A DNA stretch of 56,669 nt from an uncultured Lachnospiraceae bacterium. GTDB taxonomy: Bacteria > Bacillota > Clostridia > Lachnospirales > Lachnospiraceae. Of the stretch, positions 7,595 to 14,534 are shown piece after piece. The stretch spans positions 1 to 56,669 of the forward strand of contig CATKXR010000027.1 in assembly GCA_949840805.1 (NCBI GenBank). The letters are read 5' to 3'. Every line of letters starts with the position of its first letter. Position 1 is the first letter of the stretch. The translations under genes were made by a program, and so were the position numbers. A model generated the notes under the pieces. The model had not been told where the DNA came from and made no database searches. It saw only the letters and a list, made by a program, of their open reading frames with translations.

Positions 7595-8518
7595 TCAAAT
7601 GAAACCCCTGCCGGAAATCCCGCTTATTTTTCTTAGCCCTTCCACAGGCAGCTCTATCTCCATATCCTGCCCGAAGAGACGGATCCCCATCTTGACCGCA
7701 TGATTTTTCACCTCATACACAACCCCGGTCATTCCAGCAAATACCCCGCTGGCGACTGCAATCCTGTCACCCACGGACAGATCCGGAAATCCACTCCCCT
7801 TTTCTTCTCTGTTCTTTTCCTCGCTATTCTTTTCCCCTCTGCCCTTTACCCTTCTGCCCTTTACCCTTCTGTCCTTTTCTCTTCTGTCTTTTTCCACTTT
7901 GCCCTTTTTCTCTCCGAGCTTTTCTTTCCCCGGTATTTCCGCCGGCATATACCGTTCTGGAACCTGTATCGGCGCCTCCACCTTCCCAAACTTCAATTCC
8001 CGGCAGATATCCTCATCTAAAACAATCCCCAGCAGGACCGTCTTTTCCTTCCCCAGAAGCTTCAGTCGCACCAGCACATGCCGTTTTCCGAGACGGCATC
8101 TCTCTATCTGTGACACACAGTTCTCCAATGGCCCGGACACCCGGCGGATCTTCCCCTTTCTGTCCGTCTCCAGATAAGAAAGGCCTATTATATGGTTTTC
8201 GTCCATGATCTGTTTTAAAAACTCTTCTTCCTCCCTCTCCACAAAAAGGAAAGAATACGTGTCATCCGCCATCATTTTTGACATAGCCGGAACTTGTTTC
8301 AGGTAAAAAAATAAAGCCTCCGGCTCTTTAGAAGTGATAAACACATAACCGGGGAAGGCCCGTTTCACCTGGACAAGGTTCTTCTCCTGCCTCCTCCAAA
8401 GCTGTTCCTGGTAAATCACGAAACATTCCCCGTACAGATTCCCTGGAACCATTCTGCGTATCAGCCCTACCAGTTTCTCTTCCTCGCCGGTCCTCGTCTG
8501 CAGCACATACCACAACAT
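7595..8518 (-). CDS. loaP: LoaP-like NusG paralog 2 with repeat linker and extra KOW domain
   Basis: The 307-residue protein begins MLWYVLQTRTGEEEKLV and matches paralog 1 along the NGN domain (ECFVIYQEQLWRRQ, FPGYVFITS) and the first KOW-like segment (GPLENCVSQIERCRLGKRH). It then adds a highly charged linker (195-243) made of seven pentapeptide repeats, and a second, canonical KOW domain (SVGDRIAVASGVFAGMTGVV, 248-300). It is therefore a NusG-type antiterminator with an unusual NGN-KOW-linker-KOW layout. The start ATG follows GGAGGGAGCTT. It is the first gene after the putative invertible promoter and probably autoregulates readthrough into the whole locus. Confidence 0.8.
   Translation of the reverse strand: MLWYVLQTRTGEEEKLVGLIRRMVPGNLYGECFVIYQEQLWRRQEKNLVQVKRAFPGYVFITSKEPEALFFYLKQVPAMSKMMADDTYSFLFVEREEEEFLKQIMDENHIIGLSYLETDRKGKIRRVSGPLENCVSQIERCRLGKRHVLVRLKLLGKEKTVLLGIVLDEDICRELKFGKVEAPIQVPERYMPAEIPGKEKLGEKKGKVEKDRREKDRRVKGRRVKGRGEKNSEEKNREEKGSGFPDLSVGDRIAVASGVFAGMTGVVYEVKNHAVKMGIRLFGQDMEIELPVEGLRKISGISGRGFI
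7790..7894 (-). repeat. 15-bp tandem repeat encoding a charged pentapeptide array
   Basis: Inside paralog 2 the coding strand is a polypurine tract encoding seven pentads: EKDRR, EKDRR, VKGRR, VKGRG, EKNSE, EKNRE, EKGSG. At DNA level two units are perfect 15-base copies on the plus strand (7841-7855 and 7856-7870, TGCCCTTTACCCTTC), and neighbours are degenerate copies. Because 15 is divisible by three, gain or loss of units by slippage would change linker length without breaking the frame. Confidence 0.75.
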
Positions 8519-8742
8519 AAGCTCCCTCCCTCTGCTTTCGGAATGTCAGGCCACTTAAGATAACCGCCTGTAACACGTTTCCTTTAAACCAGGGATAAAA
8601 GGGCAAGCTCCGCCATCTCCCGGCCATTAAAAACAATGACCCGGAATAAGCTTCATGGCAATGCCACAGCCGATATGACCCCTTTCAGGGAATTGCAGCC
8701 TCAAAGCTCACAGCTTCCCTTCCCGGTTTTGTAAAAAACAAT
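8519..8742 (-). promoter_or_regulatory. Putative 5' leader of the LoaP/polysaccharide operon
   Basis: A leftward transcript starting near 8805 would have a leader of roughly 285 bases before the first loaP-like gene. No convincing ORF is present in it. Small hairpins can be drawn on the minus-strand RNA, for example AAGCT-GTG-AGCTT near 8700-8715 and CCCTGAAAGGG near 8682-8692. LoaP homologs are known to bind a hairpin in the leaders they act on, but I cannot identify the specific element here. Confidence 0.35.
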
Positions 8743-8783
8743 CTGCCAGTGCAACATAATATATAATTGTGTTGCACTGGCAG
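8743..8783. repeat. Left inverted repeat of putative promoter inversion segment
   Basis: A 41-base near-palindrome with arms CTGCCAGTGCAACA and TGTTGCACTGGCAG around an AT-rich core. Its central 31 bases (8748-8778) match the reverse complement of the right repeat (8961-8991) at 30 of 31 positions. In direct orientation only 25 of 31 match, because the central five bases are ATATA here and TATAT there. Read on the minus strand the hairpin is followed by ATTGTTTTTTAC, so its RNA could also act as an intrinsic terminator or attenuator. Confidence 0.7.
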
Positions 8784-8811
8784 CTCTTTTAAATTTGTGA
8801 AAAACGTTGAT

Positions 8812-8839
8812 ATTATAAGGATTTAAGAAATAAAGACAA
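8812..8839 (-). promoter_or_regulatory. Leftward promoter inside the inversion segment
   Basis: Minus-strand -35 TTGTCT (8839-8834), 16-base spacer and perfect -10 TATAAT (8817-8812). In the given orientation it fires toward the loaP-like genes, with an expected start near 8805, and immediately transcribes the left repeat hairpin. Confidence 0.5.
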
Positions 8840-8917
8840 TAAAGAAATCCCCAAAATTCTTAAGAAAATCCACCCCGGTTTTTCCAATAAATCTTAACTT
8901 TTCCAACGGAAAAAACC

Positions 8918-8946
8918 TTGCAATCTAAAGAAAAGAGTGTTATGAT
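8918..8946 (+). promoter_or_regulatory. Rightward promoter inside the inversion segment
   Basis: Plus-strand -35 TTGCAA (8918-8923), 17-base spacer and -10 TATGAT (8941-8946). As drawn it points away from the polysaccharide locus and transcribes the right repeat. Inversion of the segment would turn it toward the loaP-like genes. Confidence 0.5.
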
Positions 8947-8957
8947 TACGGAGTATT

Positions 8958-8994
8958 CTGAGTGCAACACAATTATATATTGTGTTGCACTCAG
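8958..8994. repeat. Right inverted repeat of putative promoter inversion segment
   Basis: A 37-base palindrome with arms CTGAGTGCAACACAAT and ATTGTGTTGCACTCAG around a TATAT core. The arms are perfectly complementary over 16 bases. It is the inverted partner of the left repeat. Downstream on the plus strand is TATTTTGTTATT, so weak termination is possible in that direction. Confidence 0.7.
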
Positions 8995-9184
8995 TATTTT
9001 GTTATTCCCCTTGTCACTTCCTTCATTTATCACAAGGAATCACCCCATGACCTGCAAATAAGCAATTTTCATTGCTATTCCCAAAATGGCTGATAACGCA
9101 GCCCGGGCGGCCTCCATGAACAGTAATAAATTTCCCCTGCCTATGGCTCCCGGCAAAAAACTTCCCCATTTACCTTAAATTTTA

Positions 9185-9193
9185 TGGTATAAT
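9185..9193 (+). promoter_or_regulatory. Extended -10 promoter for the 9266 membrane-protein gene
   Basis: TGGTATAAT, an extended -10 element (TGnTATAAT), lies about 73 bases before the start codon. No good -35 is seen at 17 bases. It would give the downstream gene a promoter independent of the inversion segment. Confidence 0.4.
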
Positions 9194-9265
9194 ATACATA
9201 TATACATACCCGCCTGCCTGCAAGGCCCACAACACAAACCACAAGAAAAGGAGCAGAGCATTCCC

Positions 9266-9991
9266 ATGAAAATAACCGAAGAATCCATGCGTCAACAAGA
9301 GTCCCCCCAGGAACCATCCCCCAGGCCGGAACCGGAACCCAGGCCTGGTGAATTAGAAAAGCTGAAGGCCATGAGCTGGAAAGACCGTATCTGGTATATC
9401 TGGGCTTACTACAAAGTTCATATGGCGCTGGCAGTCGCCGCGCTTTTAATCCTCCAGGTCGTGGCCACATCCATCTACCAGAGCACCTTCAGCACCGCCC
9501 TATACTGCATTATCATCAACAGCCAGTCTTCCGAGGAAGTAAACTTTGCCCCTCTTCAGGAAGACTTTGCCAGGTATTTGGGCCTTGGGAAAAAAGAGCT
9601 GATCAATGTTGAATCCAATTTTATCGCTTATGGCGACAATGCCTCCGAATTGAGCTATGCCATCCTGGCCAAAATTTCTGCCCTTGTATTTTCCAAGGAC
9701 CTGGATGTCATCATTGGCGACACGGACACGATAGACCATTTTGCCACCCTCAACGGATATCTGGACTTAGAAAAGGAGCTGCCTCCGGAGCTTCTGTCTC
9801 TGGTACAGGACCGCCTGTTTTATGCTACCGGCGAAGACGGCGCCGAATATGCCTGTGCCATTGATATCAGCGGGACATCTTTTGCCAGTGAAACTCATTT
9901 GGGGCAGGAGCCGCCTCTTTTGGGAATCATCATCAATTCCGATCAAAGAGAACATACCGAAGCACTGATCCGCTACATTTTTGCTCCGTGA
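9266..9991 (+). CDS. Single-pass membrane protein of unknown function
   Basis: The 241-residue product has a Pro/Glu-rich cytoplasmic start (PSPRPEPEPRPGE), a conserved-looking amphipathic stretch (MSWKDRIWYIWAYYKVHM), one membrane segment at about 54-73 and an extracytoplasmic domain of about 165 residues rich in acidic residues, with DVIIGDTD near 150. I do not recognise a catalytic motif. The start ATG has AAAAGGAGCAGAG upstream. Its 3' end overlaps the convergent GNAT gene by 59 bases. The type is common in Lachnospiraceae genomes as uncharacterised protein; function unknown. Confidence 0.7.
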   Translation: MKITEESMRQQESPQEPSPRPEPEPRPGELEKLKAMSWKDRIWYIWAYYKVHMALAVAALLILQVVATSIYQSTFSTALYCIIINSQSSEEVNFAPLQEDFARYLGLGKKELINVESNFIAYGDNASELSYAILAKISALVFSKDLDVIIGDTDTIDHFATLNGYLDLEKELPPELLSLVQDRLFYATGEDGAEYACAIDISGTSFASETHLGQEPPLLGIIINSDQREHTEALIRYIFAP

Positions 9992-10646
9992 CGGAAGGCG
10001 CAGACGAAAAGCCCAATTTTTCCAGCAGTTTCTTGGAGGCGTCATTGGACGCTTCCACAACTGCACAGACCGGACACCCGTATTCTTCCCTGATATACTC
10101 CAGCACGGTACGGCAGGCTTCCCCGCCATATCCCCGTCGCCGGTACGGCTTGAAAATATGATATCCCAGTTCCATGCGCCCCTTTTCGTCACATCCTGTT
10201 ATGCCAGCTTTTCCTATGATCCTTTTATCTTCTTTCCTCTCCACAGCCCACAGGCCATAACCGAAAAATTCATATTGTCCATGGATGTATGCCTTCAGCT
10301 TTTCTTTGTCCTGAAAGACCAGGTCGTCTTCCTTATCCTCCGGCTCCGAAGGCACCTGTTTTGCGTCTTCCTCCGTGAACTCCCGGACCGTAATCCGCCT
10401 TGTCTCCCCGATAATCCAGGGCAGGCCTTTTTCCCGGCACACCACCTGCTCCAGATACCGCTCCGTGACAGCATCTTCTGTCTCCGCCAGATATCTGGCC
10501 ACAGGAAGCTTTCTCGCCCTGTCCGTCCCCGTCACACCGACAATAACCCTCCCTGCCGCTTTCGCGGCAAAGAGGGTCTCCTCATCATCTGATATCACAA
10601 CACGGTATACCGTATTCTGTATGGTTATATCTCGCTCCCAGGTCAT
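9933..10646 (-). CDS. GNAT family N-acetyltransferase
   Basis: The 237-residue protein has a GNAT domain in its C-terminal half: RIIGKAGITG, the acetyl-CoA loop segment FKPYRRRGYGGEAC (consensus R/QxxGxG/A) and VVEASNDASKKLLEKLGF, the usual end of the fold. The N-terminal 90 residues form an extra domain of unknown role. It lies 6 bases after the cyclophilin gene and is the last gene of the leftward operon. Its stop lies inside the convergent gene, a 59-base tail-to-tail overlap. The acyl acceptor is unknown; amino or amide groups of small molecules or proteins are possible. Confidence 0.82.
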   Translation of the reverse strand: MTWERDITIQNTVYRVVISDDEETLFAAKAAGRVIVGVTGTDRARKLPVARYLAETEDAVTERYLEQVVCREKGLPWIIGETRRITVREFTEEDAKQVPSEPEDKEDDLVFQDKEKLKAYIHGQYEFFGYGLWAVERKEDKRIIGKAGITGCDEKGRMELGYHIFKPYRRRGYGGEACRTVLEYIREEYGCPVCAVVEASNDASKKLLEKLGFSSAPSVTEQKCSGSVLRYVLFDRN

Positions 10647-10652
10647 TCTGTT

Positions 10653-11171
10653 TTACACCTTTTCCGGCTCCTCATACTCTTCCTCAAAGGTATCCACCAC
10701 AACCGTACTCATCCTCTGAGCCTTCAAAGGCCGGTCATTATAGTCCACCCGCACCTGAGCGATCTGATCTACCACATCCATTCCTTCCGTGACTTTGCCG
10801 AATGCCGCATATTTCCCGTCCAGGTCCGGTATGTCCCTGTGCATGATAAAAAACTGGGAGCCTGCAGAATCCGGAACCATGGTCCGGGCCATGGAAACCA
10901 CGCCCCTCTCATGTTTTAAATCATTGGCAAACCCGTTTTCGCTGAATTCTCCTTTAATAGAATAGCCAGGGCCGCCCATTCCGTTTCCCTGGGGGCATCC
11001 TCCCTGAATCATAAAATCCTCTATAACCCGATGGAAAATCAGGCCATCATAATACCCTTTTTTCACTAAGCTGATAAAATTCCTCACCGTGTTGGGAGCC
11101 GTCTCGGGATACAACTCCGCGCGAATCACACCGCTGTCCTCCATGGTAATCGTCACGACCGGATTCTTCAT
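10653..11171 (-). CDS. Cyclophilin-type peptidyl-prolyl cis-trans isomerase
   Basis: The 172-residue protein is a single cyclophilin domain without signal peptide, so cytosolic. Seen motifs are FHRVIEDFMIQGGCPQGNG (active-site Arg and Phe), GPGYSIKGEF, SMARTMVPDSAGSQFFI (Gln and Phe of the substrate pocket) and LDGKYAAFGKVTEGMDVVD. It catalyses proline isomerisation during folding. It sits 27 bases downstream of the ATP-grasp gene and 6 bases upstream of the GNAT gene, so it is co-transcribed with them, though it may have no functional link. Confidence 0.95.
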   Translation of the reverse strand: MKNPVVTITMEDSGVIRAELYPETAPNTVRNFISLVKKGYYDGLIFHRVIEDFMIQGGCPQGNGMGGPGYSIKGEFSENGFANDLKHERGVVSMARTMVPDSAGSQFFIMHRDIPDLDGKYAAFGKVTEGMDVVDQIAQVRVDYNDRPLKAQRMSTVVVDTFEEEYEEPEKV

Positions 11172-11198
11172 TTCATTCTCCTTCCCATACCATTAATC

Positions 11199-12407
11199 TC
11201 AGAAATTGTTCTCGTCCCTGCAGGCCAGAATATTCCGGTAAAAGCTTTCCATTTCCTTCTTTGTATCAAACACAGCCACATACATCTGGTTTCCCATAGC
11301 GCCTGCGAGAACGTCCGGAAGACGTTCTGCCATCTTTATGTTGCTGCCGTATTTCTCCATAATGTCCCCGTCGTCCATGATAAAATCCTTGCCGTCCCGC
11401 CGTCCCGCAAACGCGCAGAAGGCATGTTTGCCTACCGGCATCGTAGAATACCCGAAGGCAATCATATCCGCCCAAATCTTGTAAACATTTGTACTGTGGG
11501 CAAAATTGATCATATCCGGCGTAAAACCTCCGCAGGGGCGCATATTCACTTCCAGCGCCACCACATCCCCCTTTTTTCCCATCCCTTCCTGATCTCTCGT
11601 CAGGCGGAAAAATTCAAAGTGGACGAAACGGCTCTTAACCCCAAAGCTCTTTACAGCCGCGCGGCCTGCCTTCCTGGTGTCCTCCGGCAGCTTTTTTAAA
11701 ATATAGTAAATGGAATTGTCCTCATTATTCACAATATCCATAATGGACATAGGCGTCACATTTCCCGTCTCGAACATGGGCTTTCCGTTGGCGTCAATAA
11801 TCGCGTCATAGGAATTGACCTCCGCATAGATAAACTCCTCCATAATGTAGGAAACCCATTCCATCCGGTTATCCATAAAATGCTTAAGCTGTTCCTCATT
11901 CTCGATCTTCCAGGTATCCGATGCGCCCACGCCGTTATCCGGTTTTGCCACCACCGGATAACCCACTTTTTTAATAAATGCCAGGCACCCCTCTAAATCT
12001 TTCACCATATGGTAACGGGCTACCGGAATCCCCGCTTTCGTGTAATACTCCTTCATCCTGGATTTATATTTGATCCGGGGAATGTCTTCCACCTGGAACC
12101 CGCTTTGAATGTTAAAATCAGTCCGCAGGCGCGCGTCTCTTTCCAGCCAGTATTCATTATTGGATTCCAGCCAGTCGATCCTGCCGTGCTTAAAAGCGAG
12201 AAATGCCACTGCCCGGTAAACCTCATCCTCATTTTCCAGGCTGCTGACCTTATAATATTCATTCAGGCTGTCCTTCAGCTCACTAGCCAGTTCATCATAA
12301 GCCTGATCTCCGATTCCCAGTACATTCATGCCATTATTCTTCAGTTCCCGGCAGAACTGCCAGTAATTTGTCGGGAAATTGGGTGAAATAAAAATTATGT
12401 TCTTCAT
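11199..12407 (-). CDS. ATP-grasp domain enzyme of unknown substrate
   Basis: The 402-residue protein begins MKNIIFISPNFPTNYWQFC at 12407, after AGAGGAAAAAATC; an in-frame ATG at 12443 has no comparable ribosome site. It has the ATP-grasp layout: a pre-ATP-grasp Rossmann-like start, YPVVAKPDNGVGASDTWKI near 160 (the nucleotide-binding lysine and glycine-rich loop), VSYIMEEFIYAEVNSYD (hinge) and ALEVNMRPCGGFTPDMINFA (Mg-binding Glu-x-Asn). Such enzymes join a carboxylate to an amine or thiol through an acyl-phosphate. Two esterase-like genes lie immediately upstream in the same operon, which suggests a small-molecule or peptide modification pathway. The substrate is unknown. Confidence 0.85.
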   Translation of the reverse strand: MKNIIFISPNFPTNYWQFCRELKNNGMNVLGIGDQAYDELASELKDSLNEYYKVSSLENEDEVYRAVAFLAFKHGRIDWLESNNEYWLERDARLRTDFNIQSGFQVEDIPRIKYKSRMKEYYTKAGIPVARYHMVKDLEGCLAFIKKVGYPVVAKPDNGVGASDTWKIENEEQLKHFMDNRMEWVSYIMEEFIYAEVNSYDAIIDANGKPMFETGNVTPMSIMDIVNNEDNSIYYILKKLPEDTRKAGRAAVKSFGVKSRFVHFEFFRLTRDQEGMGKKGDVVALEVNMRPCGGFTPDMINFAHSTNVYKIWADMIAFGYSTMPVGKHAFCAFAGRRDGKDFIMDDGDIMEKYGSNIKMAERLPDVLAGAMGNQMYVAVFDTKKEMESFYRNILACRDENNF

Positions 12408-12481
12408 GATTTTTTCCTCTATTCTGTATTTGATTTCCCGCACAGTATACTTTACTTTATCTTATGCGGCATGGTTTCTCT

Positions 12482-13240
12482 TCAGTTCTTTTCCAGCAGG
12501 TACGGCAGAAAATACACTACCTGCTTATACCACCAGGGCCAGTCGTGGGCGCAGTCAAATCCCCAGAAATCCACCCAGGCATGGATCCCCTTGTCATTTA
12601 ATATCCCCTGAAGCTGCCTTGTGGAATCGGGGATCTCCCAGGGTCCCTGCCCCACGCAGATCACCGCCTTATTCCGGTTATACTGCTCAATATAGGAATG
12701 CTCTCTTGGCATATTGGCCAGATAATGGACAGGTGAATTTAAATATACCCGCTCATCCATATACCCGTGAAATCCGTAATCCGCCGTATAAATTCCGCTG
12801 AGTGCCAGAAGCCGGTCAAAAATGGACGGGAACCGGAAATACAGATTCGCCGCGTGAGTCGCCCCCAGGCTGCTTCCAAACACCATTATCCCGGGATTTC
12901 CATCCCACCCGTTCCGTTCATTGGCCATCCAGCGCATGAAAGGCACTACTTCATCCACAATATACTGAATCCACTGCTCATGACGCCAGCTTCTCCAACC
13001 GGGATCTCCGTTTTTGTTTGACCAGGTCTCCTTGTCCATAGTATCAATGGCACATACCATCACCTGGCCGGAATCAATCCAGGGCGACCATACATCTGCC
13101 ATCTTGTAATTTTCAAAATCAAAAAATCTTCCGTCCTGACATGGGATAAACAAAACCGGACGCCCTGCATGTCCATACACTTTGCACTCCATTTCCCTGC
13201 CAAGGGCCGGGCTGTACTCTTTAAAATATTGAACTTCCAT
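12482..13240 (-). CDS. Alpha/beta hydrolase, esterase family
   Basis: The 252-residue protein starts MEVQYFKEYSPALGREMECK and folds as a PF00756-type esterase. Its nucleophile elbow is VFGSSLGATHAAN near 155, an Asp lies in the late strand region, and the probable catalytic His is in CAHDWPWWYKQV near the C-terminus. There is no signal peptide. It lies 14 bases after the other esterase gene and 74 bases before the ATP-grasp gene. Aromatic-rich loops (WRSWRHEQWIQYI) suggest an aromatic or hydrophobic acyl ester, but this is inference. Confidence 0.82.
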   Translation of the reverse strand: MEVQYFKEYSPALGREMECKVYGHAGRPVLFIPCQDGRFFDFENYKMADVWSPWIDSGQVMVCAIDTMDKETWSNKNGDPGWRSWRHEQWIQYIVDEVVPFMRWMANERNGWDGNPGIMVFGSSLGATHAANLYFRFPSIFDRLLALSGIYTADYGFHGYMDERVYLNSPVHYLANMPREHSYIEQYNRNKAVICVGQGPWEIPDSTRQLQGILNDKGIHAWVDFWGFDCAHDWPWWYKQVVYFLPYLLEKN

Positions 13241-13254
13241 TTGTTCTCCTTTTC

Positions 13255-14118
13255 CTATTTCTGATTCTCCTTATTCCTGGAGGATCTGCGTTTCTTTCTT
13301 TTTTCCGGGCTGCCGCTCTTTTTATCCTCAAAGTCCGGATTCTCCGCCGGTTCTCCCCACTCATACAGCAGAGTATTCATAAAAAACGGAATCTGACGCT
13401 CCCAGCTTGCTTCACAATGTTGTCCCCCCGGCACAATCCTGCAGTCTACCATGATCTGACGTTTCATCAGCAGGGATGTAACCTTTACAAACTGATTCCT
13501 CATGTTCGTATGGTTTCCGAATTCTTCCGAACCATAATCCATGTACACCACCGTATCCCCAAAAAGCTCCGCCTGGCCGATCAGTTGTTCAATCTTCTGA
13601 CGGGCAAGCCAGACTGACGGGGACAGCGCTGCTGCCCGTGAAAACACCTGATTGTACTCCAACACCCCGTACAGGCTCATCAGCCCGCCCATGGAACTGC
13701 CTGCAAGAAACGTGTGCTCTCTCCCGGGCAGAGTCCTGAACTCCCGGTCTATCTCCTCTTTAAAACAGTTCACCATCCACTCCATGGTGATCTTTCCGTG
13801 ACCCTGGATCTCGCCAATCCCCTTTTCTTTAAAATCAAAAGGAGAATATTCCCGAAGCCTGCCATGATCCGGGCTGTGGTTGCACTCCACCGCCGCGATG
13901 ATCATCTGTGTATCCGTGGCATCCATGTACTCTTTCATCCCCCAGCATTTGCCGTAGGTAGCATCCTCGTCAAAGAATACATTATGTCCGTCAAACATAT
14001 ACAGCACCGGATATCGCTTCCTGGTATTTGTAAAGTAAGACTCCGGCAGATAGACGTAGGCCCGTCTCTCCTCCTCCCCTGTCAGCTCCGGAATCGTAAT
14101 ATCCCATTTATCTACCAT
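13255..14118 (-). CDS. Alpha/beta hydrolase, esterase family, with basic C-terminal tail
   Basis: The 287-residue protein shows RYPVLYMFDGHNVF, the nucleophile elbow FLAGSSMGGLMSLYG near 144 and a late GGQHCEASWERQIPFF segment with the catalytic His. These fit the esterase D/feruloyl-esterase-like family. The last 30 residues are a Lys/Arg/Ser-rich tail (SPEKRKKRRSSRNKENQK) unlike the globular part. It is the first gene of the five-gene leftward operon, with a good sigma-A promoter about 55-80 bases upstream. The ribosome site GGAGTGTAGTT precedes the ATG. Confidence 0.83.
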   Translation of the reverse strand: MVDKWDITIPELTGEEERRAYVYLPESYFTNTRKRYPVLYMFDGHNVFFDEDATYGKCWGMKEYMDATDTQMIIAAVECNHSPDHGRLREYSPFDFKEKGIGEIQGHGKITMEWMVNCFKEEIDREFRTLPGREHTFLAGSSMGGLMSLYGVLEYNQVFSRAAALSPSVWLARQKIEQLIGQAELFGDTVVYMDYGSEEFGNHTNMRNQFVKVTSLLMKRQIMVDCRIVPGGQHCEASWERQIPFFMNTLLYEWGEPAENPDFEDKKSGSPEKRKKRRSSRNKENQK

Positions 14119-14172
14119 AACTACACTCCTTCGTGCAGCCGCTGCTGCTCCTCCCTTTCACTTTTCCACATT

Positions 14173-14201
14173 AATATAGCATAGTATTTGACAAAATTCA
14201 A
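14173..14201 (-). promoter_or_regulatory. Promoter of the esterase/ATP-grasp operon
   Basis: Minus-strand -35 TTGAAT (14201-14196), 17-base spacer and -10 TATATT (14178-14173). It lies divergent to the promoter of the zinc-ribbon gene. Confidence 0.6.
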
Positions 14202-14230
14202 TCTATAATAAATTTTTAAAAACAAGGTTA

Positions 14231-14259
14231 TTGACAAACTTCCCTTTCTCTGTTATCCT
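14231..14259 (+). promoter_or_regulatory. Promoter of the zinc-ribbon/sigma-like/SipW island
   Basis: Consensus -35 TTGACA (14231-14236), 17-base spacer and -10 TATCCT (14254-14259). The predicted start, near 14266, falls at the edge of the LexA-like palindrome. Confidence 0.65.
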
Positions 14260-14266
14260 AATTTTA

Positions 14267-14278
14267 GAACATACGTTC
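14267..14278 (+). promoter_or_regulatory. LexA (DinR)-like operator
   Basis: GAACATACGTTC matches the Gram-positive SOS box core GAAC-N4-GTTC exactly and sits just downstream of the -10 box, a position typical for repression. A related but imperfect copy, GTACATACGTTC, is found at 15077-15088 near the end of the sigma-like gene. Confidence 0.5.
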
Positions 14279-14308
14279 GATTTTATATAAGGAAGAAGGG
14301 ATTTACCA

Positions 14309-14506
14309 ATGACTGCCACTACCATATACTGCAGATATTGCCATCAGCGCCTGTTCGATATTGTCCCCGAAACGAAGGGCAGTATCCGGATCAAGTGCTC
14401 CCGATGCCGCAAGATTGTACAAATCACACTCCCCCAGCCGCCCAAAGGATATCCCGGCTGCAGCCCGCTTTTAGAATCTGTGCAGAACCGAATCAAGACT
14501 ACCTAG
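14309..14506 (+). CDS. Small Com-like zinc-ribbon protein
   Basis: A 65-residue protein with two CxxC knuckles, CRYCHQRLFD near 8 and IKCSRCRKIVQI near 29. This is the pattern of Com-type zinc ribbons (the phage Mu Com family), also seen in mobile elements. It follows a GGAAGAAGGG ribosome site. The gene is the first downstream of the LexA-like operator and is closed by a hairpin at 14535. Its role could be RNA or DNA binding, but nothing beyond the zinc ribbon can be inferred. Confidence 0.65.
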   Translation: MTATTIYCRYCHQRLFDIVPETKGSIRIKCSRCRKIVQITLPQPPKGYPGCSPLLESVQNRIKTT

Positions 14507-14534
14507 CAACGGAATATTTCAATTACCAAATAGC

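Larger units (their letters stand above)
8748..8991. other. Putative invertible promoter segment (inverton)
   Basis: Two 31-base inverted repeats flank 182 bases (8779-8960) holding an outward promoter-like sequence on each strand and no ORF. Immediately to the left, transcribed leftward, are two antiterminator genes and the polysaccharide operon. This layout matches phase-variable promoters of capsule loci in Bacteroidota and surface-protein switches in Clostridioides. No recombinase gene is in the window, so the enzyme would have to act in trans. Orientation on/off cannot be assigned from one sequence. Confidence 0.6.

Noticed and set aside
7595..8518. Housekeeping NusG
   Set aside because: Housekeeping nusG normally lies between secE and rplK; the N-terminus and glycan context fit specialised LoaP-type paralogs.
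8328..8636. 102-codon minus-strand frame overlapping the second loaP-like gene
   Set aside because: Shifted-frame shadow of the NusG-like gene with no family features.
8961..8991. NrdR-box-like sequence (ACACAAT...ATTGTGT) in the right repeat
   Set aside because: NrdR boxes are 16 bases and occur in close pairs upstream of ribonucleotide reductase genes; here the spacing is 19 bases, the palindrome extends further on both sides and no nrd gene is present.
8748..8991. Interpretation of the repeat pair as a MITE
   Set aside because: No target-site duplication is visible at the outer edges, and the content (two promoters beside a glycan locus) fits an inversion switch better. It is not fully excluded.
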